Shown here: piece after piece, positions 16,784 through 26,834 of the stretch
Layout: the number at the start of each line of letters is the position of its first letter
Numbering within the stretch: the first letter of the stretch is position 1
Assembly: GCA_001801025.1 (NCBI GenBank)
Contig: MGWO01000002.1
Span: forward strand, 62,001 to 126,000
Source: Gallionellales bacterium GWA2_54_124
GTDB taxonomy: Bacteria > Pseudomonadota > Gammaproteobacteria > Burkholderiales > Gallionellaceae
DNA: 64,000 nucleotides
Direction of reading: 5' to 3'
The notes under the pieces: model-generated
Seen by the model: the letters and a program-made list of their open reading frames with translations, nothing else
Told to the model about the DNA's origin: nothing
The model's database searches: none
Program-made: the position numbers and the translations under genes

Positions 16784-19700
16784 ATGAAAATTAAAGAGCT
16801 GTTTACAAAACCTATTGATCGTCCAATTAACGGCGTGATTAAAGCCGATCAGCGCGATGCCGAGAGTATTTGGCAAGAACTGGATGAGTACGTCGTCACC
16901 AAGCAGCTGACCGAGTATTTTCGACGTTTTTTCGATGCGTTCCTAGCTGCTGCTGATAGTCCTAAAGATCCGGTCGTCACCTCGCGTATGGGTGTTTGGG
17001 TTTCTGGTTTCTTTGGATCCGGTAAATCTCACTTCATCAAAATCCTTTCCTATTTGCTGGAAAACATTGAGGCAATTGACCCTGCAACAGGACTCCCTAA
17101 ACGAGCGGCTGCATTTTTTGATGAGCACAAAATCAAGGACGCACTCCTGCTGGCGGACATTCAGCGTGCGGTAAAGGGCAGTTCCGATGTCATTCTGTTT
17201 AACATCGATGCCAAGGCTGACAGTAAATCAGACCGTGATGTCATTTTGCAGGTGTTCCTGCGCGTGTTTAATGAAAAGCTCGGCTATTCAGGCGATGCGC
17301 CACATATCGCCGACATGGAGCGTCACCTGGTTAGTAAGGGCGATTTTGAAGCGTTCAAGGTGGCTTTTCAGGAAAAGAATGGCTCGAACTGGGACAAAGA
17401 GCGGGATGCCGTGGATTTTCTGCGGGATGATGTGGTCTATGCCTTGGCAAAATCACTGAATATGACCGAGGAGTCTGCCGGGCTTTGGTTCGATAATTCT
17501 CGCGACGATTACAAGATCAACATCGAAGGACTGGCAAAAATCATTCGTGATTACCTGGCGACCAAGCCAGCCGGTCATCGCGTTATCTTCCTGGTGGATG
17601 AAGTCGGGCAGTTTATTGGCGACAACACGCAGATGATGCTCACCCTGCAAACCATCATTGAGCAGCTGGGTGGCTTGTGTCAGGGCAGGGCGTGGGTGAT
17701 TGTGACCAGTCAGGAAGATATTGACGCGGCCATTGGTGAAACCAATAAGGCCAAGTCGCAAGACTTCTCCAAGATTCAGGGGCGTTTCCATACACGGCTG
17801 TCACTGGCGAGTTCCAATACCGATGATGTGATTAGCGAGCGTCTGCTGTCCAAGACTGAAGCGGCTCACGTCGCGTTGCGGGATTGCTTCGCTCAGAAGG
17901 GCGACATCATCAACAATCAGCTCGCCTTTGTCGGTAACTCAGTCTCGATGCGCAGCTACAAGGATGCGGCTGAATTCGTCGCCTGTTATCCTTTCGCGCC
18001 ATACCAGTTCACCCTGCTGCAAAAGGTCTTCGAGTCCATCCGCAAGGTTGGGGCAACAGGTAAGCATCTATCCAAAGGCGAACGATCTTTGCTGGATGCG
18101 TTCCAGTCTGCTGCGGTGCGTAATGCGGATCGGAATATTGATGCCCTCGTGCCGATGTTTGATTTTTACCCCTCTATTGAAAGTTTTATCGATACCAGCG
18201 CCAAGCGCTCGATTGATGAAGCGCCATCGAATCCCTCGCTGGAATCCTATGATGTTCAATTGCTCAAAGCGTTATTCCTGATTCGTTACATACCGGATAT
18301 CGTCAAACCCAATGTCGATAATCTCGCGACGCTCTGTGTAGATCAGATTGATGCTGACAAATTGGCGCTTAAACGCAAGATACAGGAAAGCTTGACTCGT
18401 CTGGAACAGCAACGACTGGTTAGCCGCAATGGCGACCTGTGGTTTTTCCTGACCAACGAAGAGCGCGATGTCGCACGGGAAATCGGGCATGTCGATGTGT
18501 CTTCGGTTGAAAAATCCCGTTTGCTGGGTGAGTTGATTTTTGAGGAAATTCTTGGTGGTATGACTAAAATTCGCCATCGCGATACCAAGGGCGATTATGA
18601 AATAAACCGTCTGTTGGATGGTGCTCCGTGGAAAAATGCCAGCCATCAGCTCTCTTTTGAAATTGTCACGCCGTTGAGCGATGACTACGAGTCATTGAGT
18701 GATGCCAAGGCGATTTTGCGTAGCGCTGATCGTGCCCTGATCCGTATGGCAGAGAGTAACAGGCTCGATATTGAGCTGAACCTCTATCAGCAGATCGAAA
18801 AATATATCGACAGTCCTAAAGCCAGCTCAGCTGCTGCACCGCTCAAACGTATCCTCGCCGACCGTAAGGATGAAAACCGTGAGCGTAAAGCACGCTTGAT
18901 TGAGCAGCTCAGTACGGCACTGGTCAATGGTGACTGTTATGCGTTGGGTCAAAAGTTGCCGAGCAAGGCAGCAGCGCCTTCGACGCAAGTGGATGAGTTG
19001 GTTAACTACCTCATCTCCAATACCTACACCAAACTGAAATATCTCAAGATACGCCAGCTTGATCCGATTGCCGAGATCAAGGCTGTCTTGATGGCTGACA
19101 GCATTGGTCAACATGCCTTGTCGTTAGGCGGGGAGGAAGGTAATCCGCTCGCGCTTAATGAAATGCGGGAATATCTACAGCTCAAAGCCTCCCAAAGTCG
19201 GGTGATGTTGTCTGACGTGGTGGATCGCTTCACTGGCGCGCCGTGGGGATGGAAGCCGGAATGGGAAATCGTGCTGCTGATCGCTCGCTTGTTCATGGCG
19301 GGTGAAATTAAACTTGTGTCCGATAACTCTGATCTTGAACCCGGTTCAGCCGTGGATGCGCTGACCAAATCGGTGCGTTTCAAACAAGTCTCCATTCTTA
19401 AACGCAAAACTGCCGATGCGGTTCAGCTCAAACGCGCGCGTGAACTACATAAAGACTTGTTCGCCAAGCTGGGGCGTGATGACGAGGACGGGCTGGTTGC
19501 CGACTTTCGCGAGAGTCTGACTCAATGGCAATCAAAACTGAAAGAATATTCTCACCTGTCCACCACCAAGCATCACCCCGGCAAGGTGGTCATTGAGCAA
19601 AATGTGTTGAGCATCTCTAAGCAGTTGGCGATCCGTGACTCGTTTGAGTTTGTCGAGGCCATACTGGCGAAAAGGGATGCGTGGCTGGATGCGGCCGAAG

Positions 19701-20407
19701 ATATTCACGATCTGATCAGTTTCTATACGACGCAGATTGCAACCTGGCGCAGGATGCTTGACGCGTTGCAACGATTTGAACCCAATCGTCCTGCACTCCT
19801 TAAAGAGGTCGCGGCGGCGACTGCATTGCAACAATTGGAAGCGATACGCGACAACCCCATGCCTTACCAGCAAATCAATCAGATTGAGACCTTGATTCAA
19901 TCGGTGGATGCACTGAACTCAAAAATGGTTGATGCCAAGCGAGAACACGCCTTGCTCTTGCTGGAAAAGAAAATTGCAGAGGTTGGAGGCGCATTGGATC
20001 AGGCGCATGCACAGCCTGAATTGCGCAATCGTGCCTTGTCCTCGCTACAAAAAATTAAATTGGATATTGCAGCTCAATCCAGCATTCCACAAATTCATTA
20101 TTTGCAGGATCAATCCGGCAGTGCGCTGGATGGCGCGATGGATATGATTGCCGCCGCGCTGAGTGCAGTACCTAAAGCGCAACCGCTCGCCGTAAAGTCG
20201 CCGGGTGATCATGCGACGGTTATCAATGTTGGCTCAGCCCCGATAACTCAGACCGTTACGCCGAAACCCGCCAGGGTCATTCGTGCTGCTGACTTTTCCA
20301 GTAAATCCTATCTGGAAACCGAGGCTGAAGTGGATGACTATTTGAGTAAGCTCAAAGCCGAACTGCTGGCGGCGATCAGGGCGGGGCAGCGGGCGCGGAT
20401 ACAGTAA
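16784..20407 (+). CDS. brxC: BREX P-loop ATPase BrxC
   Basis: 1207 aa, the usual BrxC/PglY length. P-loop GFFGSGKS at residues 75-82, preceded by TSRMGVWVS; a Walker B-like VIFLVDEVGQFI is found about 190 residues later. The long C-terminal part is largely helical with coiled-coil stretches. BrxC is a large ATPase needed for BREX methylation and defence. The gene is intact with no frameshift. The last 60 codons (AVKSPGDHATVINVG onwards) look like a low-complexity linker and tail. Confidence 0.93.
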   Translation: MKIKELFTKPIDRPINGVIKADQRDAESIWQELDEYVVTKQLTEYFRRFFDAFLAAADSPKDPVVTSRMGVWVSGFFGSGKSHFIKILSYLLENIEAIDPATGLPKRAAAFFDEHKIKDALLLADIQRAVKGSSDVILFNIDAKADSKSDRDVILQVFLRVFNEKLGYSGDAPHIADMERHLVSKGDFEAFKVAFQEKNGSNWDKERDAVDFLRDDVVYALAKSLNMTEESAGLWFDNSRDDYKINIEGLAKIIRDYLATKPAGHRVIFLVDEVGQFIGDNTQMMLTLQTIIEQLGGLCQGRAWVIVTSQEDIDAAIGETNKAKSQDFSKIQGRFHTRLSLASSNTDDVISERLLSKTEAAHVALRDCFAQKGDIINNQLAFVGNSVSMRSYKDAAEFVACYPFAPYQFTLLQKVFESIRKVGATGKHLSKGERSLLDAFQSAAVRNADRNIDALVPMFDFYPSIESFIDTSAKRSIDEAPSNPSLESYDVQLLKALFLIRYIPDIVKPNVDNLATLCVDQIDADKLALKRKIQESLTRLEQQRLVSRNGDLWFFLTNEERDVAREIGHVDVSSVEKSRLLGELIFEEILGGMTKIRHRDTKGDYEINRLLDGAPWKNASHQLSFEIVTPLSDDYESLSDAKAILRSADRALIRMAESNRLDIELNLYQQIEKYIDSPKASSAAAPLKRILADRKDENRERKARLIEQLSTALVNGDCYALGQKLPSKAAAPSTQVDELVNYLISNTYTKLKYLKIRQLDPIAEIKAVLMADSIGQHALSLGGEEGNPLALNEMREYLQLKASQSRVMLSDVVDRFTGAPWGWKPEWEIVLLIARLFMAGEIKLVSDNSDLEPGSAVDALTKSVRFKQVSILKRKTADAVQLKRARELHKDLFAKLGRDDEDGLVADFRESLTQWQSKLKEYSHLSTTKHHPGKVVIEQNVLSISKQLAIRDSFEFVEAILAKRDAWLDAAEDIHDLISFYTTQIATWRRMLDALQRFEPNRPALLKEVAAATALQQLEAIRDNPMPYQQINQIETLIQSVDALNSKMVDAKREHALLLLEKKIAEVGGALDQAHAQPELRNRALSSLQKIKLDIAAQSSIPQIHYLQDQSGSALDGAMDMIAAALSAVPKAQPLAVKSPGDHATVINVGSAPITQTVTPKPARVIRAADFSSKSYLETEAEVDDYLSKLKAELLAAIRAGQRARIQ

Positions 20408-20477
20408 ACGTTCAACACTTGGAGTATTGAGTTTCAAGGGGTATGATTCTGCATGAAACGTTAATTAAAATACAGCC

Positions 20478-21104
20478 ATGACCCTGTCACAATCTTCGTC
20501 GAGTAAATCAACCCCTCTTGTCCAGCATGTTCGTGCCGGTAAGGTTTATCGCCGCGAGGATCTTGTACCCTATTCGACGAGTGTTGATCGTGAGCTTCAG
20601 CAACTGGTTGCCCAGGGCCTGTTGCAGAAGCTGGCTCAAGGTATGTATTACAAGCCCAAGAAAAACGTGTTCGGTGAAGTGCCACCCAACGAGAGTGATT
20701 TGCTTGCGGTTTTTTTAAAAGATAAAAATTTCCTCAGCTTCAATCCCAGTGTATATAACTCACTGCGTCTGGGGACAACCCAGCTTTACAACAAAAATAT
20801 CGTTTACAACCACAAGCGCCACGGCATGTTCAAGCTGGATCAGCGCGAATACGATTTTCGCCTGAAACACAATTTCCCTAAGCCCAGCCAAGTGACGACT
20901 GAATATCTGCTGGTTGATATGCTGAATAATCTGTCTGATTTGGCAGAGGATGAAGATGAGGTGCTTGAGCGGGCGAAAAAGAAGCTCACTCAGTTTGATG
21001 CCAAGAAGTTGAATAAAGCGCTGGTTGATTTTGGATCAGTCGCGACCAAACGGTTGGTCAATGCATGGTTGTCGCAAGGCTTAAGCAAGCCGGGAGTCCT
21101 TTAA
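20478..21104 (+). CDS. AbiEi-like antitoxin/transcriptional regulator
   Basis: 208 aa. N-terminal winged helix (VYRREDLVPYSTSVDRELQQLVAQGLLQKLAQGMYYKP) as in AbiEi antitoxins, followed by a domain with NKNIVYNHKRHGMFKL and DYDFRLK-like residues. AbiEi represses its own operon and neutralises AbiEii in type IV toxin-antitoxin systems. It directly abuts the AbiEii-like toxin gene (stop at 21104, start at 21105). Position inside BREX between brxC and pglX is a known insertion place for accessory genes. Confidence 0.75.
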   Translation: MTLSQSSSSKSTPLVQHVRAGKVYRREDLVPYSTSVDRELQQLVAQGLLQKLAQGMYYKPKKNVFGEVPPNESDLLAVFLKDKNFLSFNPSVYNSLRLGTTQLYNKNIVYNHKRHGMFKLDQREYDFRLKHNFPKPSQVTTEYLLVDMLNNLSDLAEDEDEVLERAKKKLTQFDAKKLNKALVDFGSVATKRLVNAWLSQGLSKPGVL

Positions 21105-22058
21105 ATGAGCGGAACCAATATATTTTTACACCGCCACAAAGATTTCCCCACGCTTATTGCACAACTCGCACGATCACTGCAAATTTCTCCATATCTTATT
21201 GAAAAAGATTATTGGCTGATGCACAGCCTGTGGGCATTGCAGCAGCAGGGCTGGAAATTTGAACTGAAGGGTGGGACGTCGCTTTCCAAGGCTTACGGCA
21301 TTATTGACCGGTTTTCTGAGGACATCGACATTCGCTTTGAGCCACTCGGCGAACTGGATCTCAAAACAGGTAAAAATCACGACAAACCGGCACACATTGC
21401 CGCACGCAAAGATTTTTTCGATAGTCTGGCAAAACAGATTGCGATACCCGATCTGATCGAGGTGAAGCGTGATACCGACTATGACGATGATAAATTTCGT
21501 AATGGCGGCATCATTCTTGACTACCCATCGGTGATCGATCAGCTGTCTGGCGTGAAAGAAGGCATCCTGCTGGAAGTGGGTTTTGATGTCACTGCGCCGA
21601 ACGCACCACGCACCATTAGCTCATGGGCATTGGATGCCGCCTTAAAGGCAAAAGTGGATGTGATCGACAATCGGGCAGTGGATGTTGCCTGCTACAGTCC
21701 CGCCTATACCTTTGTGGAAAAACTGCAAACCGTATCTACCAAGTTTCGCAAGCAACAGGAAGCGACAACTTTCCCCAAAAACTTCCTGAGGCATTATTAC
21801 GACATCTACCGCTTACTGGGGAACGCGGAAGTGCTGGCTTTCATCGGAACGCCTGACTATATCGCACACAAGCAAGCGCGTTTCCCCAAAGCCGATAATC
21901 AGCATATCGCCAGTAACGAAGCCTTCCTGCTTTCCGATCCAAAAGTGCGCAGCCTATACGACGCCAAGTATCGCGAAACCGCTGCGCTGTATTACACCGG
22001 GCAAATCCCGTTTGGCGATATTCTCGCTCGCATTCACCAGCATATCGAACAACTATAA
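21105..22058 (+). CDS. AbiEii-like nucleotidyltransferase toxin
   Basis: 317 aa. Nucleotidyltransferase motif GGTSLSKAY (G56-G57-T58-S59) followed by RFSEDIDIRF with catalytic-site acids D73 and D75, as in the AbiEii/MenT family (PF08843). Studied members block growth by adding nucleotides to tRNA or by related chemistry, giving phage abortive infection. Paired with the upstream AbiEi-like antitoxin and co-directional with BREX genes; pglX starts 5 bp downstream, so it is part of the same transcript. Confidence 0.85.
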   Translation: MSGTNIFLHRHKDFPTLIAQLARSLQISPYLIEKDYWLMHSLWALQQQGWKFELKGGTSLSKAYGIIDRFSEDIDIRFEPLGELDLKTGKNHDKPAHIAARKDFFDSLAKQIAIPDLIEVKRDTDYDDDKFRNGGIILDYPSVIDQLSGVKEGILLEVGFDVTAPNAPRTISSWALDAALKAKVDVIDNRAVDVACYSPAYTFVEKLQTVSTKFRKQQEATTFPKNFLRHYYDIYRLLGNAEVLAFIGTPDYIAHKQARFPKADNQHIASNEAFLLSDPKVRSLYDAKYRETAALYYTGQIPFGDILARIHQHIEQL

Positions 22059-22063
22059 AGATA

Positions 22064-25000
22064 ATGAATAAATCTAAACTCAAAACCTATGCCCCGCAAG
22101 CACGCCGTGATTTCATTGCAGCGGTAACAGCACGCGCCAATTTGCTCGGTTTATCTGATAAGGGCGGCACGCTTGAAGTGGCGGTTGGTGAGAGAAAAGG
22201 GGATATCGCCATCATCGCCGGTCAGGAATGGTCAGCCAAGGTCTATGAGCTGCGCGAACGCCTGATCAAGCGTATGACAACTGACGGTTTCAGTCACACC
22301 GTTGATGCGATTGCCTACACTTGGTTTAACCGTTTTGCCGCACTGCGTTATATGGAAATCCACGATTATCTGGATCACGGCTACCGTGCGCTTTCCAACC
22401 GCGAAGGCGGGATGCCGGAAATACTGAATCATGCGACTGAGCTGGATCTGCCTGGCTTGAATAAAGACAGGGCAGTTGAGTTTAAACTCGCCGGTGACAA
22501 GGATGGGGAGCTGTACAAGATGCTGCTGGTCGCTCAGTGCAATGCGCTGTCCCGCTCCATGCCTTTCCTGTTTGAGCATATCGACGATGAAACCGAACTG
22601 CTGCTGCCGGACAATCTGTTGCGCACCGATTCTGTGATTGCCAAGCTGGTAGCTTCCATTCCAGAGGAAGATTGGCAGGAAGTCGAGATCATCGGCTGGC
22701 TGTACCAGTTTTACATCAGCGAGAAGAAGGATGAGGTGATCGGCAAGGTAGTCAAGAGTGAGGACATCCCCGCAGCCACTCAGCTATTTACTCCAAACTG
22801 GATCGTTAAATATCTGGTGCAGAATAGTGTCGGTCGCCTGTGGCTAATGGCGAATCCTGCTTCAACGCTGAAAAGCCAGTGGGCTTATTACATTGAACCA
22901 GCCGAGCAGACACCGGAAGTTCAGACACAGTTGGATGCGCTTATTCAGACCCGCATGGATGAAGATGGTGGCAGCCTGAATCCTGAAACCATCACGATGC
23001 TTGATCCTGCCTGCGGCTCTGGCCACATTTTGGTGGAAGCCTATGAGGTGCTCAAAGGTATTTATCTGGAACGCGGCTATCGCTTACGCGACATTCCCCG
23101 TCTGATTCTGGAAAAGAACCTCTACGGTCTTGATATTGACGACCGTGCCGCGCAATTGGCTGGATTTGCGCTGCTGATGAAGGCGCGTGCCGATGATCGC
23201 CGTTTGCTGGATAATCCGCCCAAGCTCAATGTGCTGGCTTTGCAGGAGAGCCGTGGGCTGGATGCAGCGCAGCTTTCCGCTGCGTTAGTGGATAGTGGAC
23301 AGTGGACAGTGGACAGCAAGCAACAACTGATCACTGATATCTATTCACTGATCACTGTTTTTGAACATGCCAAAACCTTTGGCTCGTTGATTCAGATTCC
23401 GCCAGCGCTGAATATGAAACTGGCGACGATAGCGGAGAGCTTGCAGCTGGCTATCAAGAGCGGCGACCTTTATGCCGAATCGGCAGCACAACAATTGTTG
23501 CCGCTGGTCGAGCAGGCGAAAGTGCTGGGGATGCAGTTCGATGCTGTTGTGGCGAATCCACCATATATGGGAGCGAAGTTCTTCAATGTGATGCTGAAGG
23601 ACATGATTGCACGCGAGTATGAACTGGCAAAGGGTGACCTCTATGCGAGTTTTCTGGCGCGGAACTTAGTATCTGCAAAAAACGGCGGGGCAGTCGCAAT
23701 GATAACCATCCCGAATTGGATGTTCCTTTCCGGGTTTGAAGAGTTGCGACACCAGTTGCTTTCAGAGCGTGCCATTGAGACCTTTTGCCATAATGGGCGA
23801 GGAGTGTTTGGTTCTGATTTCGGTAGCTGCTCCTTCACAATTAGAAACCACCCTCTTGCAGGATTAAAAGGGGTGTATAAGCGATTATTTGAAAAGCAAG
23901 GGAGTGTTGCAAGCAACGAAGAACTGAATGAGCGCTTCTTCACCTCGAAAGGTTTCTTGGTATCCGCGACTCAGTTTCAGAAGGTGCCCGGGTTGCCATT
24001 AGCATACTGGATATCTGAGCCGATTCGAGATGTCTTTGCAGGTTCCATTCCGCTGAGTAGCAATCTTCAGACACGCTTAGGCATGTCTACCGCCGATAAT
24101 GATCGATTCCTTAGATATTGGCACGAGACCAGTGTTAGGTCGATAAACTTTCACGCAGGATCACCAGACGCTATAGCTGGCGGTGGCAAGAAGTGGTTTC
24201 CATACCAGAAGGGTGGTCTATTCAGGAAGTGGTATGGCAACAATTCCTATATCGTAAATTGGAGCAATGATGGTGAAGAGATCAAAGGAAACTTTGATGC
24301 TTCAGGACGGGTGCGCTCACATAACTACAATGGCGAGTACGCTTTTCGAGATGGCATTACCTGGTCTGACGTTACATCGGGCGCAAATGCATTTCGATAT
24401 ATGCCCAAGGGATTTCTGTTTGATGGGAGGGGGTCGTCAGGCTTTGCGATCTCCAAGTCTGCGCTCATGGTTAACCTTGGGTTATTGAACTCAAAGGTGA
24501 GTTTTCAGTGTATTGCGGCCATTAACCCAACGATTGCGATTAACGTTGGAGAGATCGGCAGAATTCCCCTGCATCATTCGGTTGGATCCATCGCGACTGA
24601 TGTAGAAAAAATTGTTGAACAGGCAATCAAAATCGCAATCGCCGATTGGGATGCAAACGAAATTTCATGGGACTTTGCAGGACTTAGCTTGGTCAACGGT
24701 CATTCTTCGGGCCGAAGCATTGTAGATGCATGGAATACAGAGGTAACTGACGTTGAGCAACGTCGGGAGCAAATGAAATTGCTTGAAGAAACGAACAACG
24801 AGCTATTCATAAGTGCGTATGGGCTTCAACCCGAGTTCACTCCCGATGTCCCAGAAGATCAGATCACCCTCGCTCGTGCGGACCGCGAGAAGGACTGCCA
24901 GCGCCTGATCTCCTATGCCGTTGGTTGCATGATGGGCCGCTACAGCCTGGACGAACCCGGCCTGATCTACGCCCACGCCGCTAACGTCGGCTTCGACGCC

Positions 25001-25696
25001 ACTCGTTACCAGACTTTTCCCGCCGACACCGATGGCATCGTGCCGCTCACCGATGAACTCTGGTTCGAAGATGATGCCGCCAACCGCATCCGCGAATTCC
25101 TGCTGGCCGTGTGGGGAGATAAGACAGTGGATAGTGGACAGTTGACAGTGGACAGTGAAAAACCAACCACTCACCACTCACCACTGGCCACTAATATGCA
25201 GTGGCTGGCGGAAAGCCTCGGGATGAAGGGCAACGAAACCCCGGAAGAGACTATTCGCCGTTATCTCGCGACCAGCTTCTTCAAGACTCATCTGCAAACC
25301 TACAAGAAGCGCCCGATCTACTGGCTATTCTCCAGCGGCAAACAAGGAGCGTTTCAGGCGCTGGTCTATCTGCACCGTTACCACGAAGGCACACTTGCCC
25401 GGATGCGTGCCGAATATGTCGTGCCGCTAACCGGCAAGATCCAGTCTCGTATCGAGATGCTGGAAAAGGATGCAGCAGTCGCCACCGTGACCGCTGCCCG
25501 CAACAAGATCAACAAGGAGATCGAAGCGCTGCGCAAGAAACACGTCGAGCTGCTCGCCTATGACGAAAAACTTCGCCACTACGCCGACATGCGCATCCAG
25601 CTCGATCTTGATGACGGCGTGAAGGTGAATTACGGTAAGTTTGGCGATCTGCTTGCAGAAGTGAAAGCGGTGACCGGTGGGAGTGGAGATGAGTGA
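22064..25696 (+). CDS. pglX: BREX adenine-specific DNA methyltransferase PglX
   Basis: 1210 aa. SAM-binding motif DPACGSG at 314-320 and N6-adenine catalytic motif NPPY at 498-501. PglX methylates the BREX site on host DNA and is the specificity determinant. Two in-frame heptamer arrays have entered the coding region (about residues 408-432 and 1021-1044) without breaking the frame. The C-terminus contains a coiled coil (RIEMLEKDAAVATVTAARN onwards). Phase-variable loss is not evident; the gene reads through. The next gene starts inside its last codons. Confidence 0.93.
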   Translation: MNKSKLKTYAPQARRDFIAAVTARANLLGLSDKGGTLEVAVGERKGDIAIIAGQEWSAKVYELRERLIKRMTTDGFSHTVDAIAYTWFNRFAALRYMEIHDYLDHGYRALSNREGGMPEILNHATELDLPGLNKDRAVEFKLAGDKDGELYKMLLVAQCNALSRSMPFLFEHIDDETELLLPDNLLRTDSVIAKLVASIPEEDWQEVEIIGWLYQFYISEKKDEVIGKVVKSEDIPAATQLFTPNWIVKYLVQNSVGRLWLMANPASTLKSQWAYYIEPAEQTPEVQTQLDALIQTRMDEDGGSLNPETITMLDPACGSGHILVEAYEVLKGIYLERGYRLRDIPRLILEKNLYGLDIDDRAAQLAGFALLMKARADDRRLLDNPPKLNVLALQESRGLDAAQLSAALVDSGQWTVDSKQQLITDIYSLITVFEHAKTFGSLIQIPPALNMKLATIAESLQLAIKSGDLYAESAAQQLLPLVEQAKVLGMQFDAVVANPPYMGAKFFNVMLKDMIAREYELAKGDLYASFLARNLVSAKNGGAVAMITIPNWMFLSGFEELRHQLLSERAIETFCHNGRGVFGSDFGSCSFTIRNHPLAGLKGVYKRLFEKQGSVASNEELNERFFTSKGFLVSATQFQKVPGLPLAYWISEPIRDVFAGSIPLSSNLQTRLGMSTADNDRFLRYWHETSVRSINFHAGSPDAIAGGGKKWFPYQKGGLFRKWYGNNSYIVNWSNDGEEIKGNFDASGRVRSHNYNGEYAFRDGITWSDVTSGANAFRYMPKGFLFDGRGSSGFAISKSALMVNLGLLNSKVSFQCIAAINPTIAINVGEIGRIPLHHSVGSIATDVEKIVEQAIKIAIADWDANEISWDFAGLSLVNGHSSGRSIVDAWNTEVTDVEQRREQMKLLEETNNELFISAYGLQPEFTPDVPEDQITLARADREKDCQRLISYAVGCMMGRYSLDEPGLIYAHAANVGFDATRYQTFPADTDGIVPLTDELWFEDDAANRIREFLLAVWGDKTVDSGQLTVDSEKPTTHHSPLATNMQWLAESLGMKGNETPEETIRRYLATSFFKTHLQTYKKRPIYWLFSSGKQGAFQALVYLHRYHEGTLARMRAEYVVPLTGKIQSRIEMLEKDAAVATVTAARNKINKEIEALRKKHVELLAYDEKLRHYADMRIQLDLDDGVKVNYGKFGDLLAEVKAVTGGSGDE
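23287..23359 (+). repeat. Head-to-head heptamer array inside pglX (first copy)
   Basis: Four tandem copies of an AGTGGAC-type heptamer (23287-23316) are followed, after about 12 bp, by heptamers whose reverse complement reads AGTGATC or AGTGAAT (about 23327-23355). It encodes VDSGQWTVDS and LITDIYSLITVF in frame. The structure has the look of an inserted small repeat element, not of an evolved protein domain. Confidence 0.75.
25124..25194 (+). repeat. Head-to-head heptamer array inside pglX (second copy)
   Basis: Copies of AGTGGAC/AGTTGAC (25124-25157) face copies of CCACTCA (about 25167-25193), whose reverse complement is a TGAGTGG heptamer. It encodes TVDSGQLTVDSEK and HHSPLAT in frame. 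Same design as the array at 23287-23359 but with a different right half. Confidence 0.75.
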
Positions 25697-26834
25697 CTCC
25701 ACCATGACACACCCTCTGGCGCTGCCGCCCGATGTGCTGGCCGACTACCAGGACTGGCTCAAGACCATCAAGCAGAGAATCCATGCGACACGGATGAAAG
25801 TCGCGTTGGCCGCCAATGGGGAGTTGATTTCCCTCTACTACGAAATTGGGGCACAAATTGTTGATCGGGAGTCTCATGCCCAGTGGGGCAGCGGATTCAT
25901 TGACGCCTTCAGTCACGACTTGAGACAAGCCTTCCCGGAGGTCGGCGGCTTTTCATCCAAGAACCTGCGGTATTGCCGGGCTTTCTTTCGTTTTTACTGC
26001 GATCCTGCAATTTGGCAACAGGCTGTTGCCAAATTACGCGATGCCGTGTGGGCAGGCGCTGAAACGGAATTATCTGCGTTGCTGTCAAACATCCCTTGGG
26101 GACACAACATCCAGATTTTCACTAAATGCGGCAGCGTGACCGAAGCCCGCTTTTACATCGAGCAAACCCTGGAGCAAGGCTGGAGCCGTGATGTGCTGGC
26201 GCTGCAACTCAAGTCAAACTTATATGCCCGCGCAGGCAAGGCGGTGACCAATTTTTCCCGCACCTTGCCATTGCCACAGTCTGACCTGGCTCAGCAAACC
26301 CTCAAAGATCCTTACACCTTCGATTTTATGGCGATGACTGCGCCTTTCAACGAGCGGGATGTAGAGCGCCAGCTTACACAGCACATCACCCAGTTTTTGC
26401 TGGAATTGGGTAAAGGCTTTGCCTTCATTGGCCGACAGTACCACCTGGAAGTGGCGGGCAACGATTACTACATCGACCTGTTGTTCTACCACGTCACACT
26501 GAAATGCTATGTTGTGGTGGAACTCAAAAACCGCAAATTCATCCCCGAGTACGCAGGCAAACTTAATTTTTACCTGTCTGCCGTGGATAGCCTGCTCAAA
26601 CGCAGCGATGACCAGCCCACCATTGGTCTGCTGCTGTGCCGCGACAAAAACAACGTCGAGGTGGAATTTGCGCTGCGCGATATGAACAAACCGATGGGTG
26701 TGAGCGAATATACCCTGGTGGAAGCCTTGCCTGACAATCTGAAGGGTGCATTGCCTACAGTGGAGGAAATCGAGAATGACTTGCAGAAAATGCAAGAAGT
26801 TGAAGATGGCAATAGCAACAGTGGCCGTCAATGA
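25689..26834 (+). CDS. YhcG/DUF1016-type PD-(D/E)XK nuclease
   Basis: 381 aa from ATG 25689, supported by GGGAG just upstream and overlapping the end of pglX by 8 bp. N-terminal DUF1016_N domain with ISLYYEIGAQIVDRESHAQWG-type start and FPEVGGFSSKNLRYCRAF; C-terminal nuclease core YYIDLLFYHV, VVVELKNRKF, which gives the D...ExK catalytic set. Homologues are frequent beside restriction and BREX genes; their role is not settled but a nuclease acting on foreign DNA is plausible. It is a non-core insertion between pglX and pglZ. Confidence 0.85.
   Translation: MSDSTMTHPLALPPDVLADYQDWLKTIKQRIHATRMKVALAANGELISLYYEIGAQIVDRESHAQWGSGFIDAFSHDLRQAFPEVGGFSSKNLRYCRAFFRFYCDPAIWQQAVAKLRDAVWAGAETELSALLSNIPWGHNIQIFTKCGSVTEARFYIEQTLEQGWSRDVLALQLKSNLYARAGKAVTNFSRTLPLPQSDLAQQTLKDPYTFDFMAMTAPFNERDVERQLTQHITQFLLELGKGFAFIGRQYHLEVAGNDYYIDLLFYHVTLKCYVVVELKNRKFIPEYAGKLNFYLSAVDSLLKRSDDQPTIGLLLCRDKNNVEVEFALRDMNKPMGVSEYTLVEALPDNLKGALPTVEEIENDLQKMQEVEDGNSNSGRQ

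Noticed and set aside
23287..25194. The heptamer arrays in pglX as CRISPR-like repeats
   Set aside because: Units are 7 bp, without spacers, and lie in frame inside a gene; no cas genes are near.
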